From assembly GCA_963751395.1 (NCBI GenBank), contig CAVVUC010000003.1, forward strand, positions 186,001 to 250,000: DNA of 64,000 nt, given 5' to 3'. Shown here piece after piece: positions 35,947 to 47,250 of the stretch. The translations under genes and the position numbers were made by a program. The notes below the pieces were generated by a model that saw nothing but the letters and a program-made list of their open reading frames with translations, did no database searches and had not been told where the DNA came from. This stretch comes from CAVVUC01 sp963751395. Lineage in GTDB: Bacteria; Verrucomicrobiota; Verrucomicrobiia; Chthoniobacterales; Chthoniobacteraceae. Numbering within the stretch: the stretch's first letter is position 1; every line of letters starts with the position of its first letter.

Positions 35947-37285
35947 GAAAACAAAACCTTCCATCTACCCGGCGGGCGCGACGAACGCGAACTGGTTCAG
36001 CTTGTTCAACGCCGTCTCGTTCCAGATCTCGCTCGGTTCGCCGATGATCCTGTACGCGAAATCGCTCGGGGCGACTGCGACGGTGCTCGGCATCGTCGCA
36101 GCGATGGGACCGCTGCTGACGACCGCGCAGATTCCGGCGGCGCGCCATCTGGGGCGGATTGGTTATCGCCGCTTCGTTCTCATGGGCTGGGGATCGAGGA
36201 CGATCTTCATTTTCCTGATCGCAGCCGTGCCCTTGATGGCGTTCTTGAACAACCTCGGAAAAATCGCGGTCGTCGTGTTTTCGCTTTTCGTTTTCAATCT
36301 GCTGCGCGGCATCTCGTCCGGGGCGTGGCTGCCGTGGCTCACGGACTTGATTCCGCAGGATGTCCGAGGACGATTCCTCTCGCGCGACCAACTCTTCATG
36401 CACGTCGGAAGCCTGGTGGCGCTGATGCTTTCGGGACTGATTCTTCACGGAAATGCACACCCATGGCAGTTCTCGCTGGTGTTCGTCATCAGCGCATGCG
36501 GCGGTGTGGCTAGCCTGCTTTTCCTGAATCGCATTCCCGACATTCCGGCACACGAGACGATCAACAAATCGAACATGCGGGTGCCGTGGCGGGAGATCGT
36601 GGCCTATCCGCCGTTTCTCCGGCTGGTGATTTTCAACGGCTTGTTCGCATTCACGGCGGGCAGCCTCGGTGTGTTCACGGTGGCCTTCTTGAAAGCGCGG
36701 ATCGGCTACAGCGAGAGCCGTATTCTGTATCTTACGACGCTGACGTTTGTGGGAGCCTTGATGACCCTGCCGTTGATCGGTCGCGTGCTGGATCGCATCG
36801 GGAGCAAACCGATCCTTCGGCTGTCGCTTGCGGTTTATGCGCTGATCGTTCTCGCATGGGCGCTGCTGGCCTCGGGCGTGATCGCGCCGTCGCTCATTCT
36901 GATTGCCGGGCTGCACTTCGCCGCCGGGATCGCGGGGCCGAATTTCAATCTCGCGAATGTGCGCATCACGATGAACACGATGCCGCAAATGGGGCGCAGT
37001 CATTTCTTCGCGATCTTCAGCGTGATCTCGAGCCTGATGCTCGGCCTCGGTCCGTTGTTATGGGGCATTTGTCTCGATGCGATCGGCGCGCATCGCACGG
37101 CATGGGGAGCACTGGAGTGGAACAAGTTCAGCATTTTCTATTTTTCATTGCTCGCGCTGAACGTGGCGACGCTGTTCCTGGCCGCAGCTTTGCACGAGCA
37201 GCCGATGCACGGCGCGCGGGTCGATCCGCGCGACACCATGTTCCAGGCGAGCTTGAAACGGCTCTCGCGCTTTTGGCAGCGTTGA
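35945..37285 (+). CDS. MFS transporter
   Basis: This is a 446-residue major facilitator protein with about 12 hydrophobic segments. The loop 2-3 region holds HLGRIGYRRFVLMGWGSR, and DLIPQDVRGRFLSRDQLFMH matches the 'R.R..s.r' cytoplasmic motif found in MFS proteins of this uncharacterised type. The substrate is unknown. The best start is TTG at 35945, which lies inside a repeat; no ATG occurs before the first membrane segment. The nearest motif resemblance is to MFS proteins in soil Verrucomicrobia and Planctomycetes, stated from general knowledge only. Confidence 0.85.
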   Translation: MKTKPSIYPAGATNANWFSLFNAVSFQISLGSPMILYAKSLGATATVLGIVAAMGPLLTTAQIPAARHLGRIGYRRFVLMGWGSRTIFIFLIAAVPLMAFLNNLGKIAVVVFSLFVFNLLRGISSGAWLPWLTDLIPQDVRGRFLSRDQLFMHVGSLVALMLSGLILHGNAHPWQFSLVFVISACGGVASLLFLNRIPDIPAHETINKSNMRVPWREIVAYPPFLRLVIFNGLFAFTAGSLGVFTVAFLKARIGYSESRILYLTTLTFVGALMTLPLIGRVLDRIGSKPILRLSLAVYALIVLAWALLASGVIAPSLILIAGLHFAAGIAGPNFNLANVRITMNTMPQMGRSHFFAIFSVISSLMLGLGPLLWGICLDAIGAHRTAWGALEWNKFSIFYFSLLALNVATLFLAAALHEQPMHGARVDPRDTMFQASLKRLSRFWQR

Positions 37286-37299
37286 GCGGGCAGGACCGC

Positions 37300-37375
37300 T
37301 GGAGATATGGAGCAATGGAGTGTTGGAACTTCGCCGGTCGTGCGCTACTCCATTACTCCACCATTCCATCACTCC
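37300..37375. repeat. Interspersed repeat (ATGGAG/CTCCAT palindrome)
   Basis: ATGGAGCAATGGAGTGTTGG pairs with CTCCACCATTCCATCACTCC. It occupies almost the whole gap between the MFS gene and the LolC-type permease and ends at the permease ATG. Confidence 0.6.
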
Positions 37376-38656
37376 ATGCCTTTTACCCTTTTCCTCGCAC
37401 TCCGGTATCTGAAGCCGAAGCGCACTTTTGTTTCGATCATCACCTTGATCTCGGTGCTCGGTGTCACGCTCGGCATCACGGTGCTGATCCTCGTGATCTC
37501 GGTAATGACCGGCTTCGACCAGGAGCTGCGTCGCAAAGTGCTCGGCTTCGAGCCGCACGTGGTCGTGAGCAACAGCGGCATCCTGCAAGACTGGCGCGGC
37601 CTCACGAAAACCATCGCCAAAACGCCGGGCGTCGTCGCCTCCGCGCCGTTCGTTCAGGGGCCGGTGATTGCAGAGCGCGAAGGTCACATCGCGACGCCGG
37701 TCATGCGTGGCATCGACCCGGATGCGGAGCAGCAGATCACCGATTTGAAGAGCATCATCAAACAGGGCGAGTTTGATTTGAGCGGCGATTCCGTCGTGCT
37801 TGGTTACGAGCTTGCCGGCGAACTCGGCGTGCGCGTCGGCGACAAGATCACGCTCGAAGGGCCGGGCAACCTCAAGAGCATCATCAACGAGATCAAGAAA
37901 GAGGGCGACGAGGCGAACTCGAAGAAGGTCTCCGACTTGAAGAATGAACTCGTGATGCCGGCGGAACTTACCGTCACAGGCATTTTCATTTCCGGCCGGT
38001 ATGTCTATGACTCGAACATCCTCTTTGTGCCGCTGCACATCGGGCAGGAGCTTTACTCGCTCGAGGACGGCGTGCATGGCATCTCGGTCCGCACCACCGA
38101 GGCATACCGCGCCGAGGAGGTGAAGCGGGCTCTCAATGCGTTGCTGCCCAACGAAGCCTACGCCGAGACGTGGATCGACCGGAACCGCAACCTGTTCGAC
38201 GCGATCCGGCTCGAGCGCAACGTCATGTTTTTTCTGCTGCTGTTCATCATCATCGTCGCGGCGTTCGGCATCATGAACACGCTCATCACCGTGACCGTGC
38301 AGAAGACGCGCGAGATCGGCATCATGAAAGCGCTCGGCGCGAACACCTGGCAGATCGTCTGGGTGTTTCTGGCGCAGGGAATGGTCGTCGGTTTCTTCGG
38401 AAACGTCACCGGTCTCGCGCTCGGCATGGCGCTCATCCGCTGGCGCAATGAATTCAAGGACTGGCTCGGCAGCGTGCTCGGCATCCAGATTTTTCCGGCA
38501 ACGGTCTATCAGTTCAGCGCGATCCCGGCGGAGGTCGTTCCGCGCGACGTGGCGATCATCTGCGTGAGCGCGTTTCTGATCTGCTCGCTGGCGGCGTTGA
38601 TCCCGGCCTGGTTCGCCGCGAGGCTTGATCCCGTGAAGGCGCTGCGATACGAATAG
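37376..38656 (+). CDS. LolC/LolE-type lipoprotein-releasing permease
   Basis: This is a 426-residue ABC transporter membrane subunit of the LolCDE/MacB type, which extracts lipoproteins from the inner membrane. It has one N-terminal membrane segment after FLALRYLKPKRTFVSIITLI, a large periplasmic domain (about 50-275, DQELRRKVLGFEPHVVV), and three C-terminal segments with TVQKTREIGIMKALGANTWQ. The end RLDPVKALRYE is diagnostic. The frame is open 23 codons upstream but only through a repeat. No LolD ATPase lies next to it, which is unusual. Confidence 0.9.
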   Translation: MPFTLFLALRYLKPKRTFVSIITLISVLGVTLGITVLILVISVMTGFDQELRRKVLGFEPHVVVSNSGILQDWRGLTKTIAKTPGVVASAPFVQGPVIAEREGHIATPVMRGIDPDAEQQITDLKSIIKQGEFDLSGDSVVLGYELAGELGVRVGDKITLEGPGNLKSIINEIKKEGDEANSKKVSDLKNELVMPAELTVTGIFISGRYVYDSNILFVPLHIGQELYSLEDGVHGISVRTTEAYRAEEVKRALNALLPNEAYAETWIDRNRNLFDAIRLERNVMFFLLLFIIIVAAFGIMNTLITVTVQKTREIGIMKALGANTWQIVWVFLAQGMVVGFFGNVTGLALGMALIRWRNEFKDWLGSVLGIQIFPATVYQFSAIPAEVVPRDVAIICVSAFLICSLAALIPAWFAARLDPVKALRYE

Positions 38657-38707
38657 CAACCGTCACCCACATTTTCGTTTCTGAGCACCTGATTCAAATT
38701 CTTCAAC

Positions 38708-39193
38708 ATGCCTTCATTCGACATCGTCTCCGAGGTGGACAAACAGGAAATCGACAACGCCATCAACCAGGCGCGCAAGGAACTCGCCGCGCGATTTGAT
38801 TTCAAAGGCAGCACCGCTTCTGTCGAATATGAAAAAGATGCGATCAAACTTGCGGCCGAGGACGCGAGCCGGCTGAAGGGTTTGTTCGACATCGTGATCG
38901 CGAAGCTGGCGAAGCGGAACGTCGATCTCCGCAACATCGACCGCAAAGACCCGGCGATCTCCTCGATCGGTCACGCGACGCAGGAACTTACCGTCAAACA
39001 GGGACTGGAAGGCGACAAGGCAAAGGAAATCATCAAGGCAATCAAGGCCGGGAACTTCAAGGTGCAATCCGCGCTGCAGGACCGGCAGATTCGCGTGACG
39101 GGCAAAAAACGCGACGACTTGCAGGCCGTGATCCAGTTCTTGCGCGGGAAGGATTTCGGTGTCGCGCTCAATTTCACCAACTTCCGCGAGTAG
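38708..39193 (+). CDS. YajQ family nucleotide-binding protein
   Basis: This 161-residue protein matches the YajQ/DUF520 family throughout: MPSFDIVSEVDKQEIDNAIN, ELAARFDFKGS, LVKLAAEDASR-like, and the end VIQFLRGKDFGVALNFTNFR. Members bind nucleotides, and one binds cyclic di-GMP; the role in most bacteria is unclear. The stop overlaps the GTG start of the next gene by one base, so the STAS protein is coupled to it. Confidence 0.95.
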   Translation: MPSFDIVSEVDKQEIDNAINQARKELAARFDFKGSTASVEYEKDAIKLAAEDASRLKGLFDIVIAKLAKRNVDLRNIDRKDPAISSIGHATQELTVKQGLEGDKAKEIIKAIKAGNFKVQSALQDRQIRVTGKKRDDLQAVIQFLRGKDFGVALNFTNFRE

Positions 39194-39516
39194 TGATAAC
39201 CTTTTCCAATCCAGAGCCGAACATTCTGGCGCTCGAAGGTGAAATCGACCTGCACGGATCGCCCGAGGTCCGCGAGGCGCTTGCTCCGATGATCGAGAGG
39301 AAAACAGCACGCCTCCTCATCGATCTCGGTGGCGTCTCCTACATGGACAGCTCCGGCCTCGCGGTCTTCATCGACGCGATGCAGCACGTGCAATCCTACG
39401 GCGGTCAGTTGGCGCTGTTCGGTCTTCGCGAGAGCGTGCGGAACATTTTCCACATCGCCCGTCTCGATCAGGTCTTCCAGATATTTCCGGACAAAGCCGC
39501 CGCGTCGAAGGCTTAG
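39193..39516 (+). CDS. STAS-domain anti-sigma factor antagonist
   Basis: This is a 107-residue stand-alone STAS protein with the phosphorylation site in VSYMDSSGLAVFIDAMQHVQ (Ser near 57). This is the SpoIIAA/RsbV pattern, distinct in length and tail from the STAS protein at 19343. GTG start at 39193. It could be another substrate of the RsbU-like phosphatase encoded 20 kb upstream; no kinase partner (RsbW type) is in the window. Confidence 0.9.
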   Translation: MITFSNPEPNILALEGEIDLHGSPEVREALAPMIERKTARLLIDLGGVSYMDSSGLAVFIDAMQHVQSYGGQLALFGLRESVRNIFHIARLDQVFQIFPDKAAASKA

Positions 39517-39583
39517 CCGACGGTTTTGGATGGCCGGATTCCTCGCTTGATTTGGGGTGGTTCGCCCGTAAGGTTTCGCCCCT

Positions 39584-42451
<2,868 letters not shown>

Positions 42452-42514
42452 AGATTCTTCGCGAAAACTGCGAAAGATTGGCAGCCGGTCTGCATTTTGC
42501 TTTTTGCAGGATCA

Positions 42515-44647
42515 ATGGATTGGCTCAAAAGCAATCAGGACATTTACGTCATCTCCTCTGTCGGCCTCGGAATTTCCGTGCTGATCTCCTTGATCCGCGG
42601 ACAATACAAGGCGCGGCGCACGACCGAGGAGTCGTTGCGCGACGCGCAGGTTCTTCTGCAAACAAGGGAGCAGGGCTACCTCGAAATGGAATCGAAGCTG
42701 CGCGAAGACCGGAAGCAGTTCGAGGATTCCGAGAAAAAGCTGCGGGAGCAGCAGGAACAGCTTCGCGATTGTGAGAAGCGACTGGGTTTTCAGACCGAGA
42801 CGCTGCGGGAGGTCGAAAACAAACTGAACCTCCACATCGAACACAATCCAATGGCGCTGGTGGAGTTCGACTCCAATTTTTCCGCAACGGCATGGAACCC
42901 GGCGGCGGAGAAACTTTTCGGGTACACAAAGAGCGAGGCGATCGGCCACAACATCCTCAACCTGATCGTGCCGCATGCCTCCCGCAAAAAGGTGCAGGAT
43001 GTCTGCGTCGATTTGATGACTGGGAAAGGCGGCCTGCGGAGCGCGTTTGAGAACGTGACCAAGAGCGGGAACCGCATCAACTGCGAGTGGTCGAATGCCC
43101 CGGTGCGCGACACCGAAGGCAACATCGTCGGCGTGGCCTCTCTCTGCCAGGACATCACGGAACGCCAGCGCGTTGCGTCGGAGATCGGGAACCTCGCCGC
43201 ATTCCCGAGACTGAACCCAAATCCAGTGATGCAGTTTGCAGCCGACGGCAAACTTGTTTACTTCAACGATGCCGCCCAGCAGATGGCCAGGTCCGTCGGC
43301 AAGGAAACCATCGCTGAAATCCTGCCCGAGGATACCGTTGAGATCGTCAAAGAATGCATCGCGACCGGCAACGACAAGTTGAAACGCGAAACCAAGATCG
43401 GCAACCGCACCATCTCGTGGTCGTTTTTCCCGATCGCCGAACTCCGCAGCGTGCATTGCTACGCATCGGAAATCACCGACCGGCTCAATCTCGAGCAGCA
43501 GTTGCGTCAATCGACCAAGATGCAGTCGGTCGGCCAGCTCGCCGCAGGCGTTGCGCATGATTTCAACAACATCCTCACGATCATCCAGGGGCATTCCGAG
43601 TTGATTTCGTCCAAGGAGAAATTCACCCCCAACGGTGTGGAATCGCTCGGTCAGATCACGATGGCAGCCGAACGCGCCGCGAAACTCACCCAGCAGTTGC
43701 TCACCTTCGGACGCAAACAGTTCATGCAGGTCGAGGCGCTCGACTTGAACGAAGTCATCAAGCGCGTGACACAGATGTTGCGCCGCGTGCTGGGCGAGAA
43801 TATCACCCTGCGGACCAACCTCACCTCGCGCCTTCCTGCGATCGAAGCCGACCCGACGATGATGGAACAGGTCATCATGAACCTTGCTGTCAACGCCCGC
43901 GATGCGATGCCGAACGGCGGCTCGCTCATCATCGGCACCGTGCCGGTGAACGTGACGCGGGGTTACGTGGATCTCAACCCGGAGGCGAAAGAGGGATCGT
44001 TCATTTCATTGAGCGTGAGCGACAACGGCACTGGAATCGAACCGGACAAACTCAGCAAACTTTTCGAGCCGTTCTTCACGACCAAGGAGGTCGGGAAAGG
44101 AACCGGTCTGGGACTGGCGACCGTGTACGGCATCGTCAAGCAGCACCAGGGGTGGATCGAGGTCGAGAGCGAACTGGGCAAGGGAACCACCTTCAAAATC
44201 TTCCTCCCGGCCAACGTAAAGGCAGTCGCCGCAAAGAGCGAAAAAGTGGCCCCGCAGCAGGTGCGCGGCGGCAACGAAACCATCCTGCTCGTCGAAGACG
44301 AACCCGGCGTCCTCACGCTCGCCCGGGGTGTGCTCAAGTCCTACGGCTATGACGTCCTCGAAGCGAACTCGGGCGTGGATGCGCTGCGGGTTTGGGCGCA
44401 ATTCGACACGCGCATCGACCTGCTTCTCACCGACATTGTCATGCCGGGAGGCATCTCCGGCATCGAGCTGGCGAAAAAACTGCGGCGCGAAAAACAGGGC
44501 CTCAAAGTCGTTTACAGCAGCGGCTACAGCGTCGAGGTCGCAGGCCAGGACTTCGGACTGCGCGAAGGCATGTCATTTCTCAAGAAGCCGTATCAGCCGC
44601 AGAAGCTCGCGCAGATGGTCCGCGAATGCCTCGACTCGAAGGCGTGA
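42515..44647 (+). CDS. PAS sensor histidine kinase with C-terminal receiver
   Basis: This 710-residue hybrid kinase has a short hydrophobic segment (about 10-26), a long coiled coil (about 30-108), a PAS domain (about 110-225) and a second PAS-like region (about 230-325). The histidine phospho-acceptor is in VAHDFNNILTIIQGHSEL (about 347). The ATPase has NLAVNARDAMPNGG, SDNGTGIEPD and KGTGLGLATVYGIVKQHQG. The receiver domain has Asp in LLLTDIVMP and Lys in SFLKKPYQPQ. The build is typical of HisKA/HATPase/REC proteins that lack a DNA-binding output. ATG at 42515; no regulator gene is adjacent. Confidence 0.92.
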   Translation: MDWLKSNQDIYVISSVGLGISVLISLIRGQYKARRTTEESLRDAQVLLQTREQGYLEMESKLREDRKQFEDSEKKLREQQEQLRDCEKRLGFQTETLREVENKLNLHIEHNPMALVEFDSNFSATAWNPAAEKLFGYTKSEAIGHNILNLIVPHASRKKVQDVCVDLMTGKGGLRSAFENVTKSGNRINCEWSNAPVRDTEGNIVGVASLCQDITERQRVASEIGNLAAFPRLNPNPVMQFAADGKLVYFNDAAQQMARSVGKETIAEILPEDTVEIVKECIATGNDKLKRETKIGNRTISWSFFPIAELRSVHCYASEITDRLNLEQQLRQSTKMQSVGQLAAGVAHDFNNILTIIQGHSELISSKEKFTPNGVESLGQITMAAERAAKLTQQLLTFGRKQFMQVEALDLNEVIKRVTQMLRRVLGENITLRTNLTSRLPAIEADPTMMEQVIMNLAVNARDAMPNGGSLIIGTVPVNVTRGYVDLNPEAKEGSFISLSVSDNGTGIEPDKLSKLFEPFFTTKEVGKGTGLGLATVYGIVKQHQGWIEVESELGKGTTFKIFLPANVKAVAAKSEKVAPQQVRGGNETILLVEDEPGVLTLARGVLKSYGYDVLEANSGVDALRVWAQFDTRIDLLLTDIVMPGGISGIELAKKLRREKQGLKVVYSSGYSVEVAGQDFGLREGMSFLKKPYQPQKLAQMVRECLDSKA

Positions 44648-44701
44648 GAAAAGCGGCACACGTTTAACATCGCGGAAGCGAGTTTCGGGCTGGCATTTCA
44701 C

Positions 44702-45496
44702 GTGAGACTGCATAAGGTGTCGCACGTTACAAAGCTCGTCCCATCGGTGAAAACTGTCGCTCTGCTCCTTGCCATTCTCTTCGCGCACGAGGCTTTTGCC
44801 GAAAACGAGAAGCTGCTTGCGCTGCTGCAACAGGGAGACGTTCAGTTCAGCCATCACCAACCGCGTTTGGCGCTCACGGCTTTTCAAGAGGCGGAAAGGA
44901 TCGATCCGAACCGCTTGGACGTGCTTCTCCGGCTCTCGCAGCAGCACAGCAATCTGATCGCCGATGCGAAAAGCCCCGCCGACGCGCAGCGCTCCGCCGA
45001 GTTGTCGCTCAGCTACGCAAAACGCTCCGTGGAAATCGCGAAGGACAACGCAAAGGCGCACCTCGCGCTGGCGGTTGCCTACGGACGGCTCGCTGAATTT
45101 GTGAACAACAAGACGAAGCTCGAGTACTCGAAGATCATCAAAACGGAGACGCTCAAGTCCATCGTGCTCGATCCCACCGACGACTACGCCTATCATGTGC
45201 TCGGGAGATGGAACTACAGCATCGCGAATCTCAATCCCGTGCTGAAATTCATGGCGAAGTGCATTTACGGCGGCGTTCCAGTCGCCTCAAACGAGGAGGC
45301 TGTGCGCTACTTCAAGCACGCCATCGAGATCGCGCCGCAGCGCATCATTCACCACCAGGAACTTGCGCGCACTTACTTCGCCGACGGCCGGAGAGAACTC
45401 GCGCGCAAAGAATGGCAGAGCGTCCTGGAGCTTCCCGCTTTTGATGCGCAGGATGAAAAGGCGCAGCGCGAAGCGAAGGAATCCCTCAAGATTTGA
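44702..45496 (+). CDS. Secreted TPR-repeat protein (RMD-like)
   Basis: This 264-residue protein has a signal peptide (VKTVALLLAILFAHEAFAE) and tetratricopeptide-like helices: LLQQGDVQFSHHQPRLALTA, DVLLRLSQQHSNLIADAKSP, and NAKAHLALAVAYGRLAEFVN followed by DPTDDYAYHVLGRWNYSIAN. The last part resembles the regulator of microtubule dynamics (RMD) type of TPR proteins also found in bacteria. It probably mediates protein contacts in the periplasm; the partner is unknown. Start GTG 44702; a start nearer VKTVALL (GTG, 44747) would give a cleaner signal peptide. Confidence 0.75.
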   Translation: MRLHKVSHVTKLVPSVKTVALLLAILFAHEAFAENEKLLALLQQGDVQFSHHQPRLALTAFQEAERIDPNRLDVLLRLSQQHSNLIADAKSPADAQRSAELSLSYAKRSVEIAKDNAKAHLALAVAYGRLAEFVNNKTKLEYSKIIKTETLKSIVLDPTDDYAYHVLGRWNYSIANLNPVLKFMAKCIYGGVPVASNEEAVRYFKHAIEIAPQRIIHHQELARTYFADGRRELARKEWQSVLELPAFDAQDEKAQREAKESLKI

Positions 45497-45502
45497 TCCG
45501 CG

Positions 45503-45853
45503 TCAGCGCCGGATCGCCAGCGCGAGCCAGCCAGCGAGCAGACAAACACCACCAATCGGCGTGACAGCGCCGAGCCAGCGAATGCCCGTGAACGCAAGCG
45601 CATAAAGGCTTCCGCTGAAAACGAGGACGCCCAGGAAAATCATCACCCAGCTCAAGATCGGGAGCGGATTCCTGCTCGCGACGAAAAGCAGGACCGCCGC
45701 GTGGACAAGATGGTAGTGCGCCGCCTTTTCCCAAATATCGAGCGTCCCGTTCTGAAGCAGAGTTCCCTTCAAGCCGTGCGCGCCGAACGCGCCCAGCGCA
45801 ACGGCAAGGAAACCGAGGATGGCGGCAATGCGAAATGCGGTGGAATTTAGCAT
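45503..45853 (-). CDS. DUF423 family small membrane protein
   Basis: This is a 116-residue protein with four membrane segments. The family's opening, AAILGFLAVALGAFGAHGLK, and closing, WLGAVTPIGGVCLLAGWLAL, are intact. The function is unknown (YwdK/YgdD family). It is convergent with the TPR gene, with six bases between their stops. Confidence 0.92.
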   Translation of the reverse strand: MLNSTAFRIAAILGFLAVALGAFGAHGLKGTLLQNGTLDIWEKAAHYHLVHAAVLLFVASRNPLPILSWVMIFLGVLVFSGSLYALAFTGIRWLGAVTPIGGVCLLAGWLALAIRR

Positions 45854-45897
45854 CCAGGTTTTACCATTTAGGATTTGTTGCAGAGAGCATCGCTGAA

Positions 45898-45936
45898 AGT
45901 CTTAAATGCCAAATGCCAAATCCCAAACCCTAAATT
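45898..45936. repeat. Word-like repeat (AAATGCC/AAATCCC)
   Basis: Tandem words AAATGCCAAATGCCAAATCC and then CAAACCCTAAATT end two bases before the NUDIX start codon. The arrangement parallels repeats placed directly upstream of other genes at 37300, 49489 and 52143. Confidence 0.55.
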
Positions 45937-45937
45937 G

Positions 45938-46414
45938 ATGGACTGGAACAACTGGATCCCGCAAGAGCGCGCCAACCTTTGCTTCATCCTGAAGGATGAG
46001 CGGCTCCTCCTCATCCGCAAAAAGCGCGGCCTTGGCGCGGGCAAGATCAACGCGCCCGGAGGCAGGCTGGAGCCGGGCGAGACCGCGCTTGAAGCGGCGA
46101 TTCGCGAGACCCTCGAAGAGGTTGGCGTCGTTCCGCACGCGCCCTCGTTGCGTGGCGAACTTTTCTTTCAATTCGCGGACGGCTACAGCCTTCACTGCGC
46201 CGTTTTTCTCGCGCTCGACTGCGAGGGCGAGCCGGTCGAGACCGTCGAGGCTGATCCGTTCTGGTGCGGGATCGACGACATCCCGTTCCATGAAATGTGG
46301 GCCGACGATGCGCACTGGCTGCCGTTGATGCTCGATGGGAAAAACTTCCGCGGCTACTTCAACTTCGACGGCGAAACCATGCTCGAACATCGCATCGAGA
46401 TCGGACCGTTATGA
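45938..46414 (+). CDS. NUDIX hydrolase (MutT/MTH1-like)
   Basis: This 158-residue protein has the Nudix box GRLEPGETALEAAIRETLEEVG (residues about 43-64; G, RE and EE positions kept). It hydrolyses a nucleoside-diphosphate-linked substrate. The downstream phrases FWCGIDDIPFHEMWADDAHW and FNFDGETM are typical of the MTH1-like oxidised-dNTP subgroup, so cleaning of 8-oxo-purines is plausible. ATG at 45938 directly after the repeat; its stop overlaps the next ATG (ATGA). Confidence 0.9.
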   Translation: MDWNNWIPQERANLCFILKDERLLLIRKKRGLGAGKINAPGGRLEPGETALEAAIRETLEEVGVVPHAPSLRGELFFQFADGYSLHCAVFLALDCEGEPVETVEADPFWCGIDDIPFHEMWADDAHWLPLMLDGKNFRGYFNFDGETMLEHRIEIGPL

Positions 46415-47250
46415 ACCGTCGCGTCATCATCGCCGGTTGCGGCTTTGTCGGGCACGCCGCAGCCAGACTCTTTCACGAAGCAGGTTGGGAGGTCATCGGC
46501 ATCACGCGGTCTGAGGAATCGGCGCGACGGCTTTCCCCGGAACCCTATCGCGTTCTCGCATGCGACATTACCGACCGCGCCGTTCTCGCACGGGCAAATC
46601 TTCCAGACGCCGATGCGGTGATCGATTGCGTGAGTGCCGGCGGCGGCGGAGCGGAGGAATACCGTCGCATCTATTTTGAGGGCGCGAGAAATTTGATCGA
46701 ACTGCTGCATCCCAGGAAACTCCTCTTCACAAGCAGCACGTCCGTGTATGCCCAGGACGATGGCTCGTGGTGTTCCGAGGAAAGCCCCGCGGAACCGACA
46801 CGCGACACGGGCCTGGTGCTGCGCTCGACCGAAGATCTCGTGCTCGCCGGCGGCGGCATCGTTGCGCGACTCGCCGGAATTTACGGCCCGGGACGCTCGA
46901 TGTTGATTCGCCGGTTTTTCGACGGCAGCGCGGTCATCGAGGGCGACGGGGCGCGTCACATCAATCAGATTCATCGCGACGACGCGGCGGCTGCGCTGTT
47001 TTTCTTGGTCGAGCGCGTTCTGCCTTCCGGCATTTACAATGTGGCCGACGATTCCCCGACCCGACAGGTGGACTTGTATCGTTGGCTTGCGGAGCATTTC
47101 GACAGACCGCTTCCGCCCGCCGGCCCGATCGACACAAATCGCAAACGCGGAGTCACGGACAAGCGTGTGAGCAATGCCAAGCTGCGCAGTCTCGGCTGGC
47201 AGCCGAAGTTCCCGTCGTTCCGGGACGCGATCGAGCGCTCGTCGTTCTAA
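46411..47250 (+). CDS. NAD(P)-dependent sugar-nucleotide epimerase-like protein
   Basis: This 279-residue atypical short-chain dehydrogenase has a nucleotide-binding motif in VIIAGCGFVGHAAARLFHEA (4-23), then DAVIDCVSAGGGG, LLFTSSTSVYAQDDGSWCSE (Ser/Tyr region) and GGGIVARLAGIYGPGRSML. It resembles the YeeZ/SDR group acting on unknown substrates. It overlaps the NUDIX gene by four bases and the convergent ATP-grasp gene by four. Confidence 0.85.
   Translation: MNRRVIIAGCGFVGHAAARLFHEAGWEVIGITRSEESARRLSPEPYRVLACDITDRAVLARANLPDADAVIDCVSAGGGGAEEYRRIYFEGARNLIELLHPRKLLFTSSTSVYAQDDGSWCSEESPAEPTRDTGLVLRSTEDLVLAGGGIVARLAGIYGPGRSMLIRRFFDGSAVIEGDGARHINQIHRDDAAAALFFLVERVLPSGIYNVADDSPTRQVDLYRWLAEHFDRPLPPAGPIDTNRKRGVTDKRVSNAKLRSLGWQPKFPSFRDAIERSSF

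Noticed and set aside
39517..39583. Glycine riboswitch ahead of gcvP
   Set aside because: The leader is only 67 bases and shows no recognisable aptamer pairing.
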